Positions 35,267-45,578 of a stretch of 64,000 bases of DNA are shown here, in pieces. Origin of the DNA: Coniella vitis (Eukaryota > Ascomycota > Sordariomycetes > Diaporthales > Schizoparmaceae); assembly GCA_011317545.1 (NCBI GenBank), contig WUJK01000001.1, positions 682,001 to 746,000 of the forward strand, in the 5' to 3' direction. Under the pieces are notes generated by a model. That model was not told the origin of the DNA, did not search any database, and worked only from the letters and a program-made list of their open reading frames with translations. Position 1 is the stretch's first letter. Every line of letters starts with the position of its first letter. A program made the position numbers and the translations under genes.

Positions 35267-36223
35267 TTATAGCTCCGCCTTCTCTTCAACATCATCCGTG
35301 TCCTTCAGCATGTTCTTAACAATATCGACCACTCCGCCAAGCTTCTCCGTGATCTTGCCGACAATGTTCTGCGCTGTCTCCTCTGCGGCGGGAGCCACGA
35401 CTGTGGTTGTAGCTGCAGGTGTTTCCTTGACAACAATCGTCTCGGGCTTCTCAACGCCATCAATGCCAATAAGCTCCGTTTCAAAGACTGGATGATAAAG
35501 ACCGAGTTAGACATGGGATTCGGAAGAGCATAATACAAGAGGTTGGGATGGAGGGAGGATCCGTACTTAGAGTTGAGCCAGCCGGAATGGGGCCCATGGC
35601 TCGCTGGCCATAACCCTTGCTCGGAGGAATTGTAAGAGTTCTAATCTCGGATTTAGCATAGAGCGCAGTGCACGGCAATTCGGGAAGGCAAAAGATCGAA
35701 CCTCTTCTCGCCAATGCACATGTCAAGGAGGCCTTCGTCCCAACTGTTTACAGGCTGCATTAGTATCCGGTTATCCTACTCTGAGCAATGCTTTTCCTCA
35801 AGCCGAGAATGTGCGGAAATACGGACCCCTTGATGACTTGGCCGCTGCCAAGCTTGAAGGTAAAGGGCGTGCCCCGGTCGTAGCCTGATTGATGCGAGTA
35901 CAGACGCGTTAGCAATGTTCCAACCCAATCCCCAGACGCGGGCGCGCCGTCGCACGCGGCGGCACAGATGGATGGCAAGCAGAGACGGCGACACCTGCTG
36001 CTTTCTGCTGCGTGCTACCACGAGGTGGACGAAGGGACGTACTGGCATCGAACTTGTTGCCGTTCTCCAGGGTTCCTCTGTAGTGCATGGACACCTTGTC
36101 GCCAGCTTGTGTCTTGCGCTCGCACTCGACGGGGAATGTGACGTCGACCTTGAGCTCGTCCGCGGCAAGCACGCCCACAGCGGCCGAGGCCATGAGCGAG
36201 AGAGTGACAAGAATGTGCTGCAT
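35267..36223 (-). CDS. FPR2: ER-lumenal FKBP-type peptidyl-prolyl isomerase
   Basis: An FK506-binding prolyl cis-trans isomerase assisting protein folding in the secretory pathway. Five exons: complement(join(35267..35487, 35567..35640, 35702..35743, 35827..35884, 36043..36223)), 191 aa. All phases agree, and the joined sequence gives textbook FKBP motifs across each junction: DKVSMHYRGTLENGNKFDAS, YDRGTPFTFKLGSGQVIKG, WDEGLLDMCIGEKR, LTIPPSKGYG and GSTLIFETELIGI. Residues 1-20 (ILVTLSLMASAAVGVLA) are a signal peptide. After the FKBP domain there is a tail of about 55 residues, Thr/Ala/Val-rich and then amphipathic, ending DDVEEKAEL. The end is not a standard HDEL/KDEL signal, so how it is retained in the ER is open. 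Four introns in under 1 kb is dense for this window. A GGT/GGC triplet repeat lies just upstream of the start. Confidence 0.92.
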
Positions 36224-37073
36224 TTTGGCGCGTAACTCTGTTCAAATCTAGGTCACAGATGGAAGAGGAGGATGTGAACGAGGTGGTGGTGGTGGCGGCG
36301 GCGGCGGCGGTGGTGGTGTTGAATTGGACGATATGTGGTCTCAATGTTCAAGCAAGCTACCGTGTCTTAGTAGTGTGTGTACGCTGAGATTTGGTCATGG
36401 ACACATGGTAGAAGCTGCACAATGCTACCGTCAGGGTCCAGTTCTATGCATACCTACTATGTAGTAGTGGTGCGCTGCAGGGGCAGCTACCCACCAGTGC
36501 ACCGAGGCCACCAGGCCACCTCAGGGAATTGCAGCTCCGGCTCTTCAGGGCCCTGCGACCCCACGCTAAAAGGGGAAACCCACTGGAGCCAATCAGGCCT
36601 GTACAGCGCTGAAATTAGTGCAAGCCGCTGAAACAAAAACGCGTCGAGTGCATGGGCCTGTAGGAGTACCCTGGTGGTGGTTTGTTCCGCCGCGCAAATG
36701 TAGCAATTCACCAGATATATTGTGTTCTGGGTGCCGCAATCTTCTACGCCCTCGTCTGTGCATATGCCTTGTATGGTGTAAATTGGTACGTCGAATGCGA
36801 TGCGTCTGCGTGTTTCACTGCCCAGAAATGAAAAGATACTGTGCGCAAAGTACAACCAGGTACCTCGGTACTCGATGTTGTATTAAGTAAGCCTAGAATC
36901 CAGCTACGTGCTATGTACTATAGTAGTAGGCAAGTATCGATTTATGGATCTACTGCATAGTACGTACTATGTACTAACATAGTAGGCATTTTGCACATGT
37001 GGTCCGGCTGCCCTATACTATGTACATAGTAAACGCAGGTCAAGGACTTGGGTAGACTTGGCATAACACAGAT
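36224..37073. other. Divergent promoter region between the FKBP and dioxygenase genes
   Basis: About 850 bp shared upstream region of two divergently transcribed genes. It holds a GGT/GGC repeat (36280-36318) and a dense cluster of palindromes: 36910-36925, 36956-36971 (perfect 16-mer) and 37016-37031 (perfect 16-mer). The last ends about 40 bp before the dioxygenase ATG. Confidence 0.6.
36956..36971. repeat. Perfect 16-bp palindrome (CATAGTAC/GTACTATG)
   Basis: A perfect inverted repeat of CATAGTAC with no spacer, in the divergent promoter region. A second perfect 16-mer, TACTATGT/ACATAGTA, follows at 37016-37031. Confidence 0.9.
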
Positions 37074-37986
37074 ATGACAGTCGACTCGGACGAAGAACTC
37101 GATCTCTTCGGCGCTGACATCGATCAGGCCGCAGTCAGCGTCAAGGCAGCTCTACAGGAGCGCGCAGACCGGGCTCGCCAAGAAAAACTGGCAGCGCTGC
37201 CACCATCATTGCAACGCACACCGGCGCAAAATCGAACGGCCTATGTGCTGTCGAGGCAGCGTCTCCAGCCCACTCTCCTGCCACACGTCTTGGCTCCTGG
37301 CGAATGCCAAGTGGTCCTTGCGGCCGTTGTTGAGTACGTGGAGCGCCAGGGCGGCTTGCAGAGCACCAGACACGAAAAGTTTCCCACCACCGACGTGCCC
37401 GTATCGGACCTCTGCCTGCAGCATGCGCCCACGGGCACATCGGTCGGCGATCTTGTCTCCGCTTGGGTCACCGAGCGCGTTCTCTGCCCGCTGGCTGAAA
37501 AGACAGGTTTCCAACCACCGCATCTCGGGCTCAAGGACCTGTTTGTCGTGTGCTACTCTGCGCCTGGAGCCACGCCTCGCCAGAGCATCCTTTCGTATGC
37601 CATTCCGTCTCAGCAGGCCTCGCTCGCCATCCACAGCGATGGATGCCTTCTGAGCTTCACGCTGCTTCTCAATCACCATGACGCCTTCGAAGGTGGCGGT
37701 ACCTTTTTCAAGGGCACTGGCAAAACCTACCGTGTCCAGCAGGGCGATGTCTTGATGCATGACGGTGGTCTCGAACGTCAGTCCTCTATAATGATCGCCA
37801 TGATGTTTTGTCGTGGATCACGATTTGGGTAATAATCAACTGGCTGACTTGTGCTTTTTTGTAGATGCGGGTGCCCCGGTGACGAGCGGGCAAAGAATCA
37901 TGCTGGTCGGTTTTGTAGAAACTATCGACGTGCTCCGGGAAAAGCTACGCTGGGAAATTCAAAGCGCTCGGAGACAGCCAATGTAA
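37074..37986 (+). CDS. 2-oxoglutarate/Fe(II) dioxygenase (prolyl-hydroxylase-like)
   Basis: A double-stranded beta-helix oxygenase that uses 2-oxoglutarate and Fe(II). The model is join(37074..37776, 37865..37986), 274 aa. The intron (donor GTCAGT, acceptor TTTGTAG) splits the codon of the second iron-binding histidine; splicing gives LEHAGAPVTSGQR. The metal triad is H187-x-D189 in LAIHSDGCLLSF and H235, with R245 as the 2-oxoglutarate-binding arginine. GGGTFFKGTGKTYRVQQGD is the conserved strand between them. The first 60 residues are acidic then Ala/Arg-rich and outside the catalytic fold. The substrate cannot be told; the arrangement is typical of P4H-type enzymes acting on proteins, which is inference. 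No signal peptide is seen. Confidence 0.9.
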
Positions 37987-39286
37987 CGTGACGCTGTCTG
38001 AGTGCATGCCTGTAACGACAGTACTGCTCAGTGCTGAGGTTCCCGTGTTTGCAAACAACATACGTCGCCACACTCTATGGCACTCGTGGGACGGTCGTTT
38101 GGGGTGTTTGGCTACGATACTTATTGACGAGGCGTGACTTGTTTACACCGGCTCAATTTACGTCTAAACCGCTCAAAAAGCGATGGATGTTCATCATTGA
38201 CCTCTTTCTTTGGCAAGCCATCAAACATTGCGCCACGAGCTCTCATTACAATTCGGTTCTTGACCATGAGATGCAGAAGGACACTTTTAGTTTTCCACAA
38301 CTTGACACGCTTCTCTGCAGAAGTCAGTACACAAGGAGGGTGGGACCTTTTTGCACGATTTCTCAGGTGAGCAGAGTTCAGCTCGCTCCAAATCGTCGTT
38401 TCATCTATATCTGTCGTGGTCTCACCTCTTGATTGCACTTCTTCGAGGTCGTGAACGATCTAACGGCGTGTCTGCCGAGGCTGAGCATTCCAAGCCTGTT
38501 ACGCTCTATCTGTAAGCTTATAGTTGCTTGAACAATGTGGGAAGATTGCTGACCATCCGAATAATAATAGTAACCTTGAATCTACCGCCCCCTTTTCAGC
38601 CTTATGCCTTGGGCGACGAAAGATGAGATAAGACGCCGTCGGCTGAGAATCTAATGCTTGGATATCGGCGGCACGTCTGAGGTCTCACACCCCCGATATA
38701 GGAACCCCCCTTCCTCGCTTTGTAGTGCTCGACGCCCTCGATGCCCAAGTCGAGGTAGCTCAACTGGACAGACGCTGCTGCGGTTAAAGGAACTCGCAGT
38801 CCAGTACAACGCCGAAGCAAGGCTTGCAAAGCATCCCTCTCCGTCTACTTCACCGACATTGGCTGGGGAATTGCTCGCCTCGTGCGCTCCATCTTAACTA
38901 TTTGCAGCTTCTTTCTATGGCTGTGGACCTCGTTGGCCGCCTCACCTTGACACTGGGCGAGGGAAAACCGATCATTTGCCGAAAGAAGGAGGGTCTTGAT
39001 CGACCGGGGTTGCAATGCCAGGATTTATTACCACAACAGAAGGATTTGTGCAACTCTAGACTAGAGGAACAAACAGCATACTCCTGGCCGGCAGCAGAGG
39101 CGCAGCAGGTGTTTTTATTCTTCCAGGAGCCTCATTTGGCTGACGACTATGACAGATGCGCATACTCCCTGTTTTTGCAATCAATGCCTCTCTGCCCACG
39201 GGTCTCACAGCTTTTATTCAGGCCATATGTTTGCACAATGCCGCCCTCTTGAGTCCATTTGTGTGTCTTTATCTCGTCGTACCAGT
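37987..39286. other. Intergenic region, possible degenerate coding remnants
   Basis: No intact gene. A 105-codon minus frame (38121-38438) and several short plus frames (38658-38897 and 38824-39252) have ordinary amino-acid composition rather than simple-repeat composition. They do not join into a model, and no domain is recognisable. They may be decayed genes. Confidence 0.35.
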
Positions 39287-39892
39287 CTAGCGTACAGTCT
39301 CCCAGCAGAGTATAAAGCCGAGCCCATGTGCTATGGACCGTAACCGTACAGTCCGCTGGGAAGTCTCTGTGCGCGGCTTAAAAGACTCTCCTTGCTCCAA
39401 CACTGCCATACAAAGCCTTCGCATATCACTCTTATTCTGCTCTTCAGCAAAGAAGTATATTGCCGGCTTGCTTGTCAATCCCTCCAGCTCACCATTCGGC
39501 AGGCATTCTAGGACGTTTGACGATATGTCCAACCACAAAGGTAGTCCAGTCGTTGTCCACCAGGCTTTAAAGACACAAAGCGCGGCCTCCTCGATCTGCT
39601 CAGCGTCAACATGCGCCAATGCATCCTGGCCGACTGGACAGTCTGCCGGCTCGAATTTGTTAAGCTACGCGTCGAGAATCTTGGGGGACTCGGAACGTGG
39701 TGAGTCTCGAGTGAAAGTTCGTCTGTTGTTGTGGTCCAGCTCGACTCCAAGCTGACTCTGAGGCCTCTTCCAGCCAAGCTTGTCGAGACTTCGAAAAGCC
39801 GAGTCAACCCCCGAAGTGGCACAATTGTGACGGTGTTGCAACTGAACCCGCCACCACGAGCGGCCGACAGGCTCTAGCATGGCACGCCTCAT
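39287..39892 (-). pseudogene. Stop-interrupted open frame, possible relic gene
   Basis: One minus-strand frame runs from 39892 to 39287 with a single in-frame TAG at 39665-39667. Reading across it gives continuous protein-like sequence: SPKILDA, then after the stop LNKFEPADCPVGQDALAHVD, then IEEAALCVFKAWWTTTGLPL and KPAIYFFAEEQNKSDMRRLC. A CAG-to-TAG change would explain the stop, which is the direction expected of C-to-T mutation. Alternatively the stop lies in a small intron, since GTAGCT follows GACGC, or the frame is fortuitous. No family is recognised. Confidence 0.3.
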
Positions 39893-40854
39893 ATGCTCTC
39901 AACGGCCGTCGATCGACCAATAACTTCTCGCTAGGGGAGATGGGGCTTAGGACGGGCTTTCTCTTGGAGTGTCAGGAAAGGTGGATTTGAGCGGCTATGG
40001 AATACTTAGGAACCGTCTTGCTAGCACTCGATGACTGGGGTGCTCTCGGCGTCACCTGGACACAGATGACGGACGATGGGGCGCAGGCCCGAAGACTGTT
40101 TTAAGAAGTATCCTCTGATTACACTGCGTATAAGGCACTGAGGATCCTTTCTTCTCCTTCCTCCTTTATCACCAGAAGAGGTTTTTACCTTACCCACAAC
40201 TGTAAAATGGCATAGATAGAGTATTACCTTCGTATTTTGACTGAAATCGGATAGGGTGCATAAGTCCACCATCAAATGTCCGAGATTGCTGAAGCTCGCT
40301 CTGCCCTGTGTGCTTCTCACTCGGAAAGGCTTGAGCCAAAAGAAAACCCTTCTTATAAACAGTCAAGGCTGAAAGACACAAGGGAAAAGCAAATTAGTGA
40401 TTTCAGAATGGAGGGGTCAAGGCGAAAGTTGAGGCTCCCGCTGCGAACTTTAGACAAGGCTAGCACTACATGTGGAGGGATATAGGGACAAACGAGGCAC
40501 AAACGATGGACAAACGGGGTCACTACCCCAGACACCGTTGATCTAGAGCCCAATCACCAAGCCCAACCATTAACACGAATAACCAATGGTGGGCATGAGA
40601 CCGGGCGCGCAAGCCAGCTGGACGAGACCAAGCAATCCATGGTGAGCACGCTGGAAGCATTACCAATGGACGCAGAGGGTGACCCCGATTGGAGGTCCTC
40701 TCTGCGCAGTGAATAGAGACGTGTTTCTTTTTATGCGCTTGCTTATTAGCATCTTGGATGTTTGTCAAACACACTGCCAAGTCGTTTTCTTGCCAATGAA
40801 CGTCACAACAACCAACCACGACAGTCTTGTCATCCTTGTAACCTTGTACAGACA
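39893..40854. other. Intergenic region 3' of the RPEL gene
   Basis: About 960 bp with no supported gene and no palindrome-family copy noted. Confidence 0.45.
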
Positions 40855-41394
40855 TCAAGCACCGCCTTCACGCTTTGCATATTCCTCTTCAATGGCCTCC
40901 TGGTACTTTTCGTCGGGAGACCGGGGGTCCTCGTCAGCAGACAAGACGCCCTTTTTTATGAGCTCATCGGGCGAAGGGCGGTTGGCGAGTTTCTCGTTGA
41001 GAGAGTCGGCGCGCATGTGTTTGGCGAGCTGTCCATTGGGATCACGGCAAGGGTCAGTCAGTAATGGGTGTCTAGCGTATGCATAGTGGTCAAGAGCATT
41101 CTAGTAGAGCCGAACCTCCTTCTGTTGGGCTTGCAAGCCGGGAGCCGCATGGGACGCAGGGAGGATGTTCTCTGGCAGCGGGCATGTGTTAGTGTCTGCT
41201 GAGGGAGCGGCTGTTTTTGATCACAACAAAGGGCGGCGAGGAGCAGCTGTCTCACTCTCGACAAGCTCAGCGCGCTCGGGGCGGTGGGCGAGGTGCTTCT
41301 CGAGCGAATTGCGGCGAGCGCCGCCGGCAGTGCTAATGGAAGACTCGTCGACCTTGACGTCGTCCACGATCGGTTCTGCGTTGTTGTCGGCCAT
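40855..41394 (-). CDS. Small RPEL-repeat protein
   Basis: A 122-aa protein with two RPEL-type motifs, short helical modules that in animals bind monomeric actin. Three exons: complement(join(40855..41028, 41116..41171, 41256..41394)), phases consistent. Motif 1 is residues 31-51 (LEKHLAHRPERAELVEKNIL), formed across the exon 1/2 junction. Motif 2 is residues 75-94 (LNEKLANRPSPDELIKKGVL). Between them lies a Pro/Ala/Gln linker. The N-terminus is acidic (IVDDVKVDESS) and the C-terminus ends in charged helix (EKYQEAIEEEYAKREGGA). Small RPEL proteins of this kind are found in filamentous ascomycetes; actin binding here is inferred from the motif only. The second motif has RPSPDEL in place of RPERAEL, which keeps the R-P-x-x-x-E-L core. 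Confidence 0.88.
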
Positions 41395-42180
41395 GATTGT
41401 TTGCGGTGGCGGGAAGATTGATGTGCTATTGATGGCGAATGCTGAGATCCTGGAGATGCTGCAAGAAGAGAGGAGGAGAATGCGGGGAGATGGGTGTGTT
41501 GGCTTGCTTGAGCCCAAAAACGGCAGTCTCCTGAGGGCTACGGCCCCTGAGCTCCACTGACCTCAGTGCGCCCACTGGGTCCAGAGTTGGGAGGCAGCTC
41601 TCTCGTGCTGCTGGCAGCGTGATGTTAGGCTTGGCCCGCCGTTTCTTTGTGTCTCTCAGTGTATACATGCACATGTGACAGTATGTACCCAGAGATACAT
41701 CTTGGACCGTCGAAGACGGTACGTGCTGCGGACAAAGTAGGGAGATCCTTGCCAGCTGCAATACTTTCTACCAAGTATTCAGAACAAGTCTTGCGCTCCG
41801 GTCCGAGGCATAGCATACTGCGAAATTGGATAGAGATTCACACTGTGTATTCATATGTTATATGGTAAACATTGCAACTGCACTGATGCTGCTACAAGGT
41901 GAGTGAGGACACGATGAGTTGTCCGGGTTCTTATGCGTGATGTGTCAAGTATATGCTTCTCAAGAAGGGTCTACTATGTACTAGTACGAGAGTACGTAGT
42001 ACGGGCCAGCGAATCCGGCCGGCCGGAGTACCCGGCAGCCCGCCGTGAACAGTGGGGGCCTTGCTTGACGATAAGCGATAAGCCACGCCGTGCCCGATAC
42101 TTGCACGACATACAACCTGGACTCCGCTGGTGACGAAAGAGCGCCGTGAACTTTGCATCAACTCCGGCTTGAACGCAAAC
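41395..42180. other. Divergent upstream region between the RPEL and DUF1776 genes
   Basis: About 790 bp shared upstream region. It contains a palindrome-family cluster (41972-42003) and a GATA motif pair ACGATAAGCGATAAGCC (42068-42084) about 100 bp upstream of the DUF1776 start. A promoter role is inference. Confidence 0.5.
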
Positions 42181-43804
42181 ATGTCTGCTGACGACCAGCA
42201 ATTTCTCGACATCGTAAGCAGTAGCCCTCCTCCAAGCACACGGCCAGCAGAGAGTGCGGCGTGCGCCATGCCGAGACTGATGTGCGCGACAGTTGTCGTC
42301 CATACCCAACCAAGTCAAGCGTTACTCAGGTGATGTTGCCGATGCCATTGATCGCCATGTCGACAAGGTTGCAGACCAGGTGAGGGAGACTCTCTCCTCA
42401 CAGTCGTGGCTGCCCGACTCCATACGGCCCCGTGGCAGGCCTCCGCAGCCACCCAGTATTCTGCCGTCCCCGGCCTCGCTGTACGCCAAAGCTCAGGCAT
42501 GGGTCGAGCGACACAAGATCCTGACCGGCCTTATCGTCTTGACCGCCGGCTTTGTGGTCTACCGTGGCTATTCCTTGAGCAGATCCTCTAGAAAGACACG
42601 CCGGGCTAAGCGCGCACGAAACGGAGCTCGTCTCGAGGTTGTGGTGATTGCCGGGTCGCCTAACCTGCCATTGACACGCTCGCTTGCGCTGGACCTGGAG
42701 AGGAGGGGCTTCATCGTCTTCATTGTGTGCAACACTGCAGACGATGAGACAATGGTTCAGAATATCTCTAGACCTGATATACGGCCTTTGGGAATCGACA
42801 TCACCGACGTGAGCCTCCAACATGCCCTACAACAAGACCCCAAAAACGCAATCGTGCAAGATCTCACTGACAGAAACACATAGCCTCCCAGCGCCGGCGT
42901 GTCCATCGAGCGCTTTGCGCAGTTCTTGCAGACACCGCACGCCGCTGTGCCTGGAGCAAAGACGAACCATCTTACACTCAACTCCATCATCCTCATTCCC
43001 TCATTGAGCTACCAGACCTCGCCCATCGCCACGATCCCACCATCCAGCTTTGCTGACCTCTTCAACACGCACCTGTTGAAACCCATTCTAACCATCCAGG
43101 CATTCCTACCTCTTTTAACATCGAGACTGTCGTCAACAACCAGCAACAAAACATCGTCATCCAAAGTCCTGGTTTTCACGCCATCCATCATCTCCTCCAT
43201 CAACCCGCCTTTCCACGCACCAGAAGCGACCGTCTGCTCGGCCCTCAGCGCCTTCACCGACGTCCTCGCCGCCGAACTGCGACCCCTCAACATCCCCGTG
43301 ACGCACTTCCAGCTCGGCACCTTTGACTTTGCCGGCTTCACCCCAGCAGCCCTGAGACTGTCCTCGGCCGTCCAGCCGGGTCTCTTGCCGGCGCCCGACG
43401 CGGCCGAGGCCCTCGCATGGCCCGAAGCCGCACGGCACGCCTACGGACGCAATTTCGCCAGGACAGCCACCTCTGCCATCTCAGCTGGCCGGGTGCGTGG
43501 CCTGCGCGGCAGTCCGCTGCGGGATCTCCACCACTCTGTCTTTGATGTGATGGACGGATCCATCACGAGCAGCGTGGTACGCGTCGGCCTCGGCGCCGAC
43601 TTGTATGGGTTCGTCGGCAAGTTTGTACCCCGCTCGGTGGTGGGCTGGATGATGGGCATCCGTCGCGTCGATGACCTGTCGGCATGGCAGCCCAGTTGTT
43701 TGCCTAGCTCGAGGCCTGGGAGCGACAAAGGGGATATGCCTGGCTATGACTACGTTGCGGTGCATCCAGAGCATCCGGATGCCAACGTTTGGAAGGAACA
43801 GTAA
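42181..43804 (+). CDS. DUF1776-family, membrane-anchored SDR-like protein
   Basis: A fungal protein resembling the DUF1776 family, distantly related to short-chain dehydrogenases. Three exons: join(42181..42213, 42293..42808, 42884..43804), 489 aa. The 11-codon first exon MSADDQQFLDI joins to LSSIPNQVKRYSGDVADAID. Intron 2 (75 bp, donor GTGAGC, branch CTGAC) removes an in-frame stop and gives GIDITD-PPSAGVSIERFAQ. There is one transmembrane helix at about residues 87-105 (LTGLIVLTAGFVVYRGYSL), then a basic patch (SRKTRRAKRARNGARLE). A Rossmann-like fold starts at EVVVIAGSPNLPLTRSLALD, a degenerate relative of the SDR glycine motif. FTPSIISSINPPFHAPEATV occupies the usual catalytic region but lacks a clear YxxxK, so enzymatic activity is doubtful. 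Related proteins include an essential yeast putative oxidoreductase; the exact function is unknown. Confidence 0.88.
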
Positions 43805-44415
43805 GAAAGTGCAATTCCAAGGGCTGGAGACGGTCGCCTAAGGGAGCAAAAGCGTCCTCTCGTGCTGTGCACCCAGGAAGCATTAAATACAGTGCCTAAA
43901 TAAACCATGCAGATTGCTTCAGTGGCACGTCTCCTCTACGTCGAAACAAAGCCAAAAGAATGTATACTATGTAGAGTCCGTCTAAAGTCAAAAATACGTA
44001 CGCCTCTCCACGAATAGTAAGAATAATGCAAGAAATATAACGCACAGACATAACGTTTTGATAGGCGTAGTGGTCGGTCATACATAGATTGAAGAGAGAA
44101 GATGCTGCTGCTGCTGCTGCTGCTGCTATTAAACCAGCACAGTTTGAGGCTTGCAGTGGACCACGCCCGCACCGTGGATTTTGTTGCCCGCTTTTGATAT
44201 TTGTTCCTCCTTTTACGTGCACATACATGATACATGAGGATCCGCTGGCAGCCTGAAGAATGCCGAATTGAAATGACAAGAGCAAGCAAATGGAGGGTAT
44301 CCTAACGCCGTTCATGACCGCTTCCCCACCTAATGGCCCGAATCTTGTCCTCGAGCCAGCTCAGCCCAGCTTAGCCAAGCGCAAAGTCGTGCTAATCCAG
44401 TTCCGTGGCCTAAAA
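43805..44415. other. Convergent intergenic region with (GCT)8
   Basis: About 600 bp between two convergent 3' ends. It contains a non-coding GCT repeat (44104-44127) and one palindrome-family copy (43960-43975). No gene is seen. Confidence 0.5.
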
Positions 44416-45578
44416 TCAGGGCTCCGCAGACTTTCGGATCAGCGAGTCGGATGGTCTGACTCTTTGAGCCCATTCACTGCTGAGGTGTTAGTATCGAAAA
44501 ATGGGAAATGGAATGATCTTGAGATTTGGGAAATAAAAAGCAAGATGACACGTGGGAAAGGGTTCACCTACGTCCAGCTACCGTCATAGACTCTCCGTGA
44601 CTCTGGTGTTCCATAGCCGGCTTCCTCAAGGGCTGTGTCAACGACCACGGCCGTCACACCGGTACCGCAACTGGAAATGATAGGCTTCTTGGGATCTACG
44701 CCTTTGCTCTCAAACAGCTTCTTGAGCTGGTCCTTGGGCAGGAACGCCTTGGTCTGGGGGTCGAGGACTTCGTTAAAGGGTACGTTGATGGAGCCGGGCA
44801 TGTGGCCAGACGACAGACCGGGTCGCGGCTCCGGGTCTTTACCGGTCCAGCGGCCGTTGCTCCGGGCGTCAATAATTTGCACGCCCTCAGCACCCTCCTT
44901 GTTGTAGTCGAGAGCGACCTCCTTCACATCCTCGAAGCTAGCCACCTTGTCCGAATCCATCTCGGGAATAGGGTAGGGGTGGCACTCGACATTGTACAGC
45001 TCGCCGCTCTCGGTAGGGTAGCCTTCCTCAACCCACAGTCGGAAGTTGTTGAGCAGGTGGACCTTGGGGTGGCCAAAGACCTTCAGGGTCCAGCCGACGC
45101 GAGGTGCGCTAAAGATGCCCAGTTCCTTGGTGTCGTAAACTACGACCGTGTCTTCGCGTCGGATGCCCAGCTCGCTCATGGCGGCGGCAAATGTCTTGGG
45201 GCCCGGGAGCATGTGCGGGTACTCGGAGTGCTTGTCAATGACCTTGTCGAGATCGAAGAAGCGGGCCTTGGGGATGCGCTGCTGGCGGAACACCTGGATA
45301 CCGGTGCGGCCTTCGGAATCGTTTGGCATGAACCATGCTGCGCACAGAGGAATGACTCGAGGATCGGTGCTGATCGGAGACGGCGGATTCTTCTTCAGAG
45401 CGTCGCTGAGTTCTTTGGGTGTGACAAGGTAAGAGGAGAAGGAGCGGCGGGAGAGAAAGGCGACGGCGCCGGCGGCCAAGAAGGAGGAGGGTGCGGCGCG
45501 CGGTGCACCTCGGAATCGTCCCAGAGTTGCTGTGCCGCTGACGCCGCAGGCAGGCCGCATGACGGCAATGGAAGCCAT
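44416..45578 (-). CDS. TUM1: Two-domain rhodanese / mercaptopyruvate sulfurtransferase
   Basis: A sulfur-transfer enzyme of the thiosulfate/3-mercaptopyruvate sulfurtransferase family; fungal Tum1 feeds sulfur to tRNA wobble-uridine thiolation. The model is complement(join(44416..44476, 44572..45578)), 355 aa. The N-terminus (SIAVMRPACG, then FLSRRSFSSYLV) is Arg/Ser/Ala-rich without acidic residues and looks like a mitochondrial presequence. The inactive N-terminal rhodanese domain has CAAWFMPNDSEGRTG and REDTVVVYDTKELGIFSAPR. The active C-terminal domain has IIDARSNGRWTG and the loop ISSCGTGVTAVVV with catalytic C304. A last exon of about 20 codons is easily missed because exon 1 reads into TAG just after the donor. 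Splicing (donor GTAGGT, branch CTAAC, acceptor CAGCAG) changes the end to DGSWTEWAQRVRP, as expected for the family. Confidence 0.93.

Noticed and set aside
42859..42883. Reading the DUF1776 exon 2 to its own stop
   Set aside because: The continuation NAIVQDLTDRNT ends abruptly, while a GTGAGC donor at 42809 with a CTGAC branch restores the family sequence in the correct phase.
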